The position numbers and the translations under genes were made by a program. A stretch of DNA of 20,136 nt from Thermodesulfovibrio sp. (lineage in GTDB: Bacteria > Nitrospirota > Thermodesulfovibrionia > Thermodesulfovibrionales > JdFR-85): contig JALUAR010000075.1 in the NCBI GenBank assembly GCA_027050975.1, forward strand, positions 1-20,136, written 5' to 3'. The notes below the pieces were generated by a model that was given only the letters and a program-made list of their open reading frames with translations, did no database searches and was not told the DNA's origin. Shown here one piece after another: positions 14,460 through 20,136 of this stretch; position 1 is the first letter of the stretch; each line of letters opens with the position of its first letter.

Positions 14460-15065
14460 TTATTGACAATTATCATAACTGTCAAACAGGGCATCAGCGT
14501 ACACCACAAAGGAGAACTGCTCACCCACATCGCTTTCTCCGCTGAAGGTCACCTCAATAGAGTAATTACCCTGATCGCAGCTTGATCCAATACATTCTGT
14601 TGATGCAAACTCATCTTTTGTATCAACGGGCACAAGTATTATCGTCTCCTCGGTTGTTGAATCAGGTAGCAGGGTTATAGAACGTTTAAAAGTAATCTGT
14701 GAAAGTTCTGGTGGATTGGATGGCGGTTGCGGCAAATATCTGACAGTATATTCGGTAATATATAAAGTGGAACCTTCACCGCTTTTTGACAGGCTTGTTG
14801 TTGTAATGGAAACATTTCCCAGGGCATCATAGAAATCCTCTGGATCATTTGTTGAAACATCGCCATCACAATCTGGATTCTGATATACATCAACCATTCC
14901 GGCAGTCGGTGCACCTGCATCACTTACCTGAAGTGTGGCACTGATTTTAATACCTGTATCCTCTGAACCTGAGCTTCCGGGCTGGCCAGCACCGCCACAG
15001 CCTCCTATTACTAAAAGAACAAATAATAACAACGATAAGTACTTACTTTTTTTGATGAATCCCAT
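14460..15065 (-). CDS. Predicted outer-membrane or periplasmic lipoprotein, unknown function
   Basis: The 201-residue protein begins with a lipoprotein signal peptide: Lys-rich n-region, hydrophobic core LSLLLFVLLVIGG and Cys23 in a VIGGC lipobox. A Gly/Ser-rich linker follows. The body is mostly beta-type, with an acidic stretch PDCDGDVSTNDPEDF (about 67-81) that resembles a calcium-binding loop, and with cysteines that could form disulfides. The gene lies 31 bases after the pilQ stop with a strong AGGAGGTG ribosome site, so it is the last gene of the pilus operon. I do not recognise the family. A role as PilQ-associated lipoprotein (pilotin-like or surface factor) is plausible only from position. 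The last codons form a 23-base imperfect palindrome (14463-14485). Confidence 0.75.
   Translation of the reverse strand: MGFIKKSKYLSLLLFVLLVIGGCGGAGQPGSSGSEDTGIKISATLQVSDAGAPTAGMVDVYQNPDCDGDVSTNDPEDFYDALGNVSITTTSLSKSGEGSTLYITEYTVRYLPQPPSNPPELSQITFKRSITLLPDSTTEETIILVPVDTKDEFASTECIGSSCDQGNYSIEVTFSGESDVGEQFSFVVYADALFDSYDNCQ
14463..14485 (-). repeat. 23-base near-perfect palindrome at lipoprotein gene 3' end
   Basis: TTGACA (14463-14468) and TGTCAA (14480-14485) are the outer arms. The inner bases continue the symmetry (TTAT around a centre base with ATAA), so 10 of 11 pairs match and the odd one is G.U in the leftward transcript. It overlaps the final seven codons. No U run follows, so it is not a standard terminator; an mRNA 3' stabilising hairpin or a protein-binding site is possible. 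Confidence 0.5.
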
Positions 15066-15096
15066 AACACCTCCTCAAATCTTTATAAAAACATTT

Positions 15097-17298
15097 TTAT
15101 TTCTTAACATTTGGGGTAATAATTCTCGGTGTAATGAATATAAGAAGCTCATTCGTTTGCGCTTCTTTCTTTTTATTCTTAAACAGCCAGCCTAAAACAG
15201 GGATATTTTTGAGAGTCGGAACTCCTGATTCTGAATCATTGTTTACACTCTTATATATACCGCCGATAACAAAGGTTTCTCCATCCTTTATTATCACATT
15301 TGTTTTGGTCTCCTTTTTGTCGGTTCCAGGAACTCCCTCTACCGAAGGGATTGTCGGGTCGAGCTCCTCCTTTTTGGCGTGCACATTCAGAATAATGGAT
15401 CCGTCAGGTGTAATGTGTGGCTTAACCTTCAGCTCGAGTTTTATGTCCTTGAACTCCGTGGAGACTGTTCCCTCTGATGTCAGCTTTCTCACGGGAATGC
15501 TTTTACCCTGTGATATGACAGCCTCCTGGTTATCCACTGTTATTATTCTCGGATTGGAGATAATCTTAAGCTTACCAGATGTCTCCAGAGCGGAAATCTC
15601 AAGATCAATGCCAAGGGTCTGTGTAGGATTTATAAAGCCAAAGGTGAAGCCTGACCCGGATCCCGGACCTGCTGCTGAAGGAAAGTCAACCACATAAGGG
15701 GTAAGACCCTGAAAGGTTGCAAGTTTGTTAGTACTTGTGATTGTCGTACCCCATCTTATACCGAACTCCTTTGTGGCGCTGCTGTTAACCTCAACAATCC
15801 TTGCCTCTATCATTACCTGTGGTGTGGGTTTATCAAGAGTCTTTATCAGTTGTTCAATTTTTGGAATGTTGCTCTTTACATCCTTTATAATTAATGAACT
15901 GATCCTCTCCTCAACACTTATATTTCCTCTTTTTGAAAGTATCTTTGCCTGCTCAATTGCTGTTTTTACTTTATTGACATTAGCATAACTGATAGGGAAT
16001 ACCTTTGTAACAAGTGGCTCTGCCTTCTGTTGTGCTGCCTTTATTCTTGCCTTCTCCTCGCGCTCCTTTGCAAGTACAGATACAGGTGCGATACGAATAA
16101 TATTCCCCTCCACCTCCTTGTCAAGCTTGAAGGTCTTGAGAATAAGATCAAGGGCCTGATCCCAGGGCACATTGAGCAGTTTCATTGTTATTTTGCCCTT
16201 CACTCCCGGATCAACCACTATGTTGTATCCGCTCACATCCGCAAGCAGTCTGAATATGGGCACTATATCAGCATCCTGGAAATCCAGGGATATTCTTGTA
16301 CCTGAGTAGCGCCCCTCAACAAGGGATTCAGGTGGTACCTCGGGGATCTTTTCTCCTTTGAGCATTGGGGTGGTGGCAGGTTTGGCAGCAACTGCGGCTT
16401 CTTCCTCTTCCGTACCAGAGATGAGTTCCTCCTGGAGGGTTTCCGCCGTACGAAGGGAGATCTGTATCGTATCTCCCATGGAGATGACATCATAATCGGT
16501 ATCAGGCTCCAGATCTATAACAATCCTTGTCTTGTCTTCGTATCTTCCCCACCTTATCCCCTTCACCGGCTTTATGACCGTATCAGGCATCACCGCCTTC
16601 ATCTCCACACCCATAACATCCACTACAATCTTATTATCCAGGGTGAATATCTCAGAGGAGACCCTTCCATCGCCTTTTATCAGAACTACAACCTTCCCCT
16701 TTTGCCGACTCATCTCAACATCTTCTATATATTGTGCAGCTGACATGGGAAGCTCTTCAGCAGCCATTATCTCCTCTAAAGGTTTCTCCAAACCACTATA
16801 GGCTTCTTCCTCTGCGGGCTCCTGCTGCAGCTGAACTGCTGCTTCGGTCTCAGCTTCCGGAACAGATACATTTAACACAAGTCTTCCGGAGGTATACTCG
16901 GGTATTATCTCTGCAGGTGTTGAAAGCAGGATATCCAGTCGGGTACCTTCCTGAGGGGTTTTTATATGACTTGGTTTAATTTCAGACACCGGACCGGAGG
17001 AAAATTCCATTTTTGTCAAATTGCTGCCTGGCACAATCCCTTTCAATTCGACAACAGTTCTAAAGGGATCATTCGGTTTGTAAAGAGTATATTCAAAGGG
17101 TGTGTCGGCAGTAATTACTATGGAGTTACCCTCCACTGTAATGGAGGTAAGAGAAGGTGTTGCCTGAACAGCCATTTCCGGCTGATCCTTTTTTACCGTA
17201 CTTTTTGAAGCACAGCCGGAAAAGATTAACGACAAAACCATTACGGATAGTAAAATCTGAATAAATTCTTTTCTCCAGTAAAATAATCCTCTAATCAT
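15097..17298 (-). CDS. pilQ: Type IV pilus secretin PilQ
   Basis: The 733-residue protein forms the outer-membrane pore through which the pilus passes. It starts with a hydrophobic signal ending in a lipobox-like FSGC (Cys29). Two AMIN domains follow (about 51-147 and 188-285), which anchor secretins to peptidoglycan, with a Glu/Ala-rich linker between. The N0/STN domain (about 334-405, ISLDFQDADIVPIFRLLADVSGYNIVVDP), an N1 domain (about 430-490) and the secretin barrel region (about 557-730) complete it. The barrel region ends with the hallmark VPTLKNIPVLGWLFK and NELLIFITPRII. The ATG comes right after the pilP TAA, with GAGGAGGAA as ribosome site. Length and domain order are typical of delta-type and Nitrospirota-type PilQ. 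Confidence 0.95.
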   Translation of the reverse strand: MIRGLFYWRKEFIQILLSVMVLSLIFSGCASKSTVKKDQPEMAVQATPSLTSITVEGNSIVITADTPFEYTLYKPNDPFRTVVELKGIVPGSNLTKMEFSSGPVSEIKPSHIKTPQEGTRLDILLSTPAEIIPEYTSGRLVLNVSVPEAETEAAVQLQQEPAEEEAYSGLEKPLEEIMAAEELPMSAAQYIEDVEMSRQKGKVVVLIKGDGRVSSEIFTLDNKIVVDVMGVEMKAVMPDTVIKPVKGIRWGRYEDKTRIVIDLEPDTDYDVISMGDTIQISLRTAETLQEELISGTEEEEAAVAAKPATTPMLKGEKIPEVPPESLVEGRYSGTRISLDFQDADIVPIFRLLADVSGYNIVVDPGVKGKITMKLLNVPWDQALDLILKTFKLDKEVEGNIIRIAPVSVLAKEREEKARIKAAQQKAEPLVTKVFPISYANVNKVKTAIEQAKILSKRGNISVEERISSLIIKDVKSNIPKIEQLIKTLDKPTPQVMIEARIVEVNSSATKEFGIRWGTTITSTNKLATFQGLTPYVVDFPSAAGPGSGSGFTFGFINPTQTLGIDLEISALETSGKLKIISNPRIITVDNQEAVISQGKSIPVRKLTSEGTVSTEFKDIKLELKVKPHITPDGSIILNVHAKKEELDPTIPSVEGVPGTDKKETKTNVIIKDGETFVIGGIYKSVNNDSESGVPTLKNIPVLGWLFKNKKKEAQTNELLIFITPRIITPNVKK

Positions 17299-17784
17299 TT
17301 ATTCCTCCTCTTTCCGGAGTCTCAAAATTGTATCTTTCGTTCTTAATTCACCCCTGTAATCCATAACATATTCCCTCACTATTAATCTGTCCCTTTTTAT
17401 GTCGATTACCTTTCCACCGTACAGTCCTATTGTAACACCCTTCTTAATTGTAAATGCCTTACCGTCAGGCAAAAGCACCGACGCAAAATACTCATTGCCC
17501 TTTTCAATAATGCCAAGAAGCTTTATATCTGTAACATCAAAATTCTCCAGGGGATTACGTCTTTTCTTTCTCTTCTTCTCTATCTTCTGTTTGGTTAATG
17601 CAAGTATTGATAGGAAGGGGTCCCTTCTACCAGCAGGATTGTATTTGATAACCTCAGGTTCTGACACAGCTGAACTCTGAACAGCTACGCCACTTTGTTT
17701 GTTCTGGCTATTGTTGGATGCTGCCCATACATCAATTGAAGGCAGGCAGATTAATAGTACCAGTAAAAAAGCATACCACCTCAT
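17299..17784 (-). CDS. pilP: Type IV pilus assembly protein PilP
   Basis: The 161-residue periplasmic protein links the PilN/PilO inner-membrane complex to the PilQ secretin. The N-terminus is a signal peptide (about residues 1-22, ending VWA before ASNN), not a lipobox as in Pseudomonas PilP. A disordered Ser/Gln linker leads to the conserved NPAGRRDPFLSI segment that binds PilNO, then a basic stretch (KIEKKRKKRR). The beta-sandwich domain follows (about 85-155: DIKLLGIIEKGNEYFASVLLPDG to RLIVREYVMDYRG). Its start overlaps the pilO stop by four bases, and its stop touches the pilQ ATG. Confidence 0.92.
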   Translation of the reverse strand: MRWYAFLLVLLICLPSIDVWAASNNSQNKQSGVAVQSSAVSEPEVIKYNPAGRRDPFLSILALTKQKIEKKRKKRRNPLENFDVTDIKLLGIIEKGNEYFASVLLPDGKAFTIKKGVTIGLYGGKVIDIKRDRLIVREYVMDYRGELRTKDTILRLRKEEE

Positions 17785-18404
17785 CTTCTTCTACCCTTCT
17801 TCTTTTTCTTAGCCTTTTGCAGTTCACTCTCCGGGACCGCAGAGAAGGTTACGGCATTAAAGGAAATCCTCAGGATGGCCTCCTTGCCCACAGGTTTTGC
17901 TCCTCCGAGACTAACATCTCTCACATTTACAATTCTGTCAAGCGTTGTCAATTCACTGAAAAACATGCCCAGTCTATGGTAAGAACCAACCATCTCCACC
18001 TTTACCGGAATCTCATAAACTATGCCGCTTGGATGCAATCTCCTATTTGCCGGTTTCCAGAGTTTTATAGAGAGTCCAGATTTTATACCCAGGTCCGAAA
18101 CCTGTTTCAGTAACGTGGAGACCTCCTTTTCTTCAGGCAATCTTCTTTTCAGTTCAGCCAGTTCCATCTTTCTCTGTTCATATTGTGCCTTAAGAGTGGG
18201 AAGTTTTCTCAGCATTGTTTCAGCCTTTGAGATCTCTTTTTCCTGTTTGGCTATCGCATTTCTAAGCTTTTTTATCTCAGCGGTTTTGGGTTTGTAATCA
18301 AAAAAGAAAAAGAGGACAATCAGGAGCACAGGCAGACCTATTGCTATTGCATACTGTGCCTGCTTGGGAACAGCCTTAAGGTCTATTTTGAGTTTAAGTG
18401 CCAT
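17781..18404 (-). CDS. pilO: Type IV pilus assembly protein PilO
   Basis: The 207-residue bitopic protein has one membrane helix (about 18-36, YAIAIGLPVLLIVLFFFFD), a periplasmic coiled coil (about 40-95) and a ferredoxin-like periplasmic domain (about 100-190). It pairs with PilN as the alignment complex. The tail is strongly basic (KAKKKKKGRRR). It lies three bases after the pilN stop with an AAGGGAT ribosome site and overlaps pilP by four bases. Length and layout are normal for the family. Confidence 0.92.
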   Translation of the reverse strand: MALKLKIDLKAVPKQAQYAIAIGLPVLLIVLFFFFDYKPKTAEIKKLRNAIAKQEKEISKAETMLRKLPTLKAQYEQRKMELAELKRRLPEEKEVSTLLKQVSDLGIKSGLSIKLWKPANRRLHPSGIVYEIPVKVEMVGSYHRLGMFFSELTTLDRIVNVRDVSLGGAKPVGKEAILRISFNAVTFSAVPESELQKAKKKKKGRRR

Positions 18405-18407
18405 ATC

Positions 18408-18968
18408 TTATCCCTTAACTCCCATTGTTACCTTGAAATTATAAACCGTTATCCCCTTTTTCAGTCCTCCTGCCTTAATATTCTGTTCCTTTGATTCAGT
18501 TAAAAATACGGATGTAAACAAATTCGATCTCTTCAGATTCTTAACATATGTAACAACATCGGAGTTCGTAAAGGCTACACCCTCGATACTTACCCTTTTA
18601 CCTTTATAATTCAACCTTGTCAACCACACGCCAGAAGGCAGTTGCCTGCTTAACTCATCCAGTATCTTCACAGGAAGTGCCTGGTTCTTTTTCAACTGAA
18701 GAATTACCTTCTTCCTCTCTTCCACCGCCCTTACAAGCCGCTCATAATTCCTCAACTCCTTTATCTTGGCCTGTAGCTGTTTGAGTCTTTTAGCATTTGC
18801 ATTCTTCTTCTGTTTCAAAGTGGTAATCTCTTCGGATAGGGAGTAATGCGTATATACCATTCCTATAGTAATAATAACTGTCAGCAGGATGGTTGCTACA
18901 ATATAGCCAGGTACAGGCTTCGGCTTTTTCTTTTTCTTCTTTACCGGTAAAAGATTTATTCTTATCAT
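18408..18968 (-). CDS. pilN: Type IV pilus assembly protein PilN
   Basis: The 186-residue protein has the conserved cytoplasmic peptide MIRINLLPVK at its N-terminus, which inserts into PilM. A run of lysines, one membrane helix (about 21-43), a coiled coil (about 45-95) and a ferredoxin-like periplasmic domain follow. The INLLP motif being intact matters because the partner PilM next to it is N-terminally incomplete. The start overlaps the pilM stop by four bases (ATGA). Confidence 0.93.
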   Translation of the reverse strand: MIRINLLPVKKKKKKPKPVPGYIVATILLTVIITIGMVYTHYSLSEEITTLKQKKNANAKRLKQLQAKIKELRNYERLVRAVEERKKVILQLKKNQALPVKILDELSRQLPSGVWLTRLNYKGKRVSIEGVAFTNSDVVTYVKNLKRSNLFTSVFLTESKEQNIKAGGLKKGITVYNFKVTMGVKG

Positions 18969-19954
18969 CTGTCCCCCAACCTTCTAAGTGCAAGGCCGAC
19001 AGACACTGCAGCCAGCGGTGCGAGGTCACGAATGTAAGCCTCGTCAAGCTTTTTTGATATTGCTATGTTCTGGAAAGGATCGACTATTTTAACCTCAGTC
19101 CTTACACGATCGGAAAGATTGTCAGCAAACCCCTTTATTAAGGCACCGCCTCCGCACAGTATTATCTCCGCAACATCATCTCCGGCCATTGAGGTTCTGT
19201 AATAGTCCAGAGATCTGCTTATTTCATTAAATATATCCTCAGAGGAGGCAATTATAACAGACAGGGCATCGTCATCAGACACCCCCTCAACAGCCTCTCC
19301 TTTTAACAGTCTTTCAGCCACCTCAAAGGGAATGTTAAACTCCCTCTGTAATGACTCGGTAAGAATACTCGTACCTATGGGGGTCTCCCTTGTAAAGGAA
19401 GGGACTCCCCCTTTCAGAATATTCATTTTTATCGAGCTTGCCCCCACATCTATAAGAGCAATGTTCCTTTCTGGCTCAATCTCGTAATTGACCTCGTACA
19501 TATTCTCCATTGCAAATATATCCACATCCACTATCACTGGATTTAGACCTGCTTCCTGCACAACTGTTATGTATTCATTAACAACATCCCTCTTTACAGC
19601 CACCAGGATAACATCCATCTGTCCAGGCTCTGCCCTTGGACCTATAATCTGGAAGTCTATGTTAACATCATTTATGTCAAAAGGCACATATTGTTCTGCT
19701 TCGAATTTGATGGATTCCTCAAGCTCCTCCTCTGTCATCTCCGGAAGGGTTATCATTTTTACAATAACCGAGGAATGACCGGAAACCGAAAGAGCCACAT
19801 CCTTTGTCTTTATTTTGGCCTTCCTGATTAGCTCCTTGATGGAATCCACCAGGCGGAGAGAGTCAATAATTGAGCCATCCACTATAAGCTCGGGTGGTAA
19901 AGGAAGGAGATCAAAGAGTTCAAGTTCGTAGCTCCCCCTCTTTTCTTTGATCAA
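18965..19954 (-). CDS. pilM: Type IV pilus actin-like protein PilM, N-terminally truncated
   Basis: PilM is a cytoplasmic FtsA/actin-fold ATPase that binds the PilN tail. Most of the fold is present: LPLPPELIVDG, SVSGHSSVIVKMITLP, EAEQYVPFDINDVNIDFQI, the second phosphate loop ALIDVGASSIKMNIL (about 167-181) and the adenosine motif ILCGGGALIKGF (about 266-277). The first phosphate loop, normally GLDIGSSSxK near residue 10, is absent. At 329 residues it is about 20-25 shorter than usual. The start shown is TTG (19954) with AAAGG five bases upstream. The in-frame codons before it read RKFEVGFLKVS after a stop, so no full N-terminus exists in this frame. It heads the pilMNOPQ operon. It could be functional with a reduced domain, damaged, or affected by an assembly error. 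Confidence 0.85.
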   Translation of the reverse strand: MIKEKRGSYELELFDLLPLPPELIVDGSIIDSLRLVDSIKELIRKAKIKTKDVALSVSGHSSVIVKMITLPEMTEEELEESIKFEAEQYVPFDINDVNIDFQIIGPRAEPGQMDVILVAVKRDVVNEYITVVQEAGLNPVIVDVDIFAMENMYEVNYEIEPERNIALIDVGASSIKMNILKGGVPSFTRETPIGTSILTESLQREFNIPFEVAERLLKGEAVEGVSDDDALSVIIASSEDIFNEISRSLDYYRTSMAGDDVAEIILCGGGALIKGFADNLSDRVRTEVKIVDPFQNIAISKKLDEAYIRDLAPLAAVSVGLALRRLGDR

Positions 19955-19976
19955 AGAAACCTTTAAAAAACCAACT

Positions 19977-20136
19977 TCAAACTTTCTTCAGCTTCTTCAC
20001 AAGCTTTGCGTATATTTCAAACTCTTGAGGAGTTGCAAAGTGGAATTCAAAAGGTGCGAAAAAGTCTCCTATCTCCTCAAAAATCTTTGTTTTCACTTTT
20101 GACATACCAGAAACCGTCTTTGGAATGTTTCCAACT
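19977..20136 (-). CDS. C-terminal part of a nucleotidyltransferase-like protein (partial)
   Basis: An open frame enters from the right edge and ends with TGA at 19977-19979, giving 52 residues of C-terminus. It reads VGNIPKTVSGMSKVKTKIFE, then EIGDFFAPFEFHFATPQEFE, then IYAKLVKKLKKV. The FEFHFATPQEFE segment near the end resembles the tail of small minimal nucleotidyltransferases (MNT/HEPN type), where a similar IHxxTPEEFE stretch precedes a basic end. The catalytic region would be outside the window, so the call is tentative. It lies 22 bases upstream of the apparent pilM start and in another frame, in the place where the 5' end of pilM would be expected. Confidence 0.5.
   Translation of the reverse strand, partial: VGNIPKTVSGMSKVKTKIFEEIGDFFAPFEFHFATPQEFEIYAKLVKKLKKV

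Overview
The window reads as a chromosomal segment of a Gram-negative, didermic bacterium. Evidence is a complete type IV pilus assembly set with an outer-membrane secretin (pilMNOPQ), lipoprotein signal peptides and dense operons with 4-base ATGA overlaps. The AMIN-repeat PilQ, TauE/SafE permeases with a small membrane partner and a moderate, somewhat AT-rich composition fit Nitrospirota or Desulfobacterota-like lineages. That placement is inference from protein style only. I see no rRNA, tRNA, CRISPR array, insertion sequence or prophage.

Left part (1-9159) is an ion and anion transport neighbourhood. In order it holds a SLC13-type permease with two RCK_C (TrkA_C) domains (87-1889, +); a strong bidirectional terminator; a leftward pair of a 3-TM protein and a TauE/SafE permease (1951-3333, -); a leftward CBS-domain protein coupled to an ArsB/NhaD-type antiporter (3575-5424, -); a rightward KtrB/KtrA K+ uptake operon (5588-7593, +); and a cardiolipin synthase (7717-9159, +). 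The promoters of the tauE operon and the CBS-antiporter operon share a 42-base block (33/42 identical, no gaps). Each has the palindrome TTAAT-N5-ATTAA at the same distance from a TTGAC(A/T)-N18-TAT(T/G)AT promoter, which suggests co-regulation.

Middle part (9160-12560) starts with a 357-base gap filled by a large nested inverted-repeat element (about 9179-9453). Its folding pattern (G.U wobbles in the arms, a GGGA tetraloop hairpin, several nested stems) looks more like a structured RNA than simple repeat DNA. It sits just upstream of crcB (fluoride channel) and a tandem DUF190 (PII-like) protein. Then come a frameshifted small gene, a second TauE/SafE permease (-) and a LysE/RhtB exporter starting at TTG (+).

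Right part (12561-20136) is all leftward: a XerD-type recombinase coupled to a DEDDy/RNase H-like exonuclease, then a pilus operon transcribed pilM-N-O-P-Q followed by an unknown lipoprotein. PilM lacks the N-terminal phosphate-binding motif expected for its actin-like fold. The end of an apparent nucleotidyltransferase-like gene lies directly upstream, so the 5' end of pilM looks rearranged or eroded.

The items I consider most worth following are the 275-base structured element before crcB, the duplicated promoter/operator module, and the truncated pilM. Most protein-coding genes here are members of known families.
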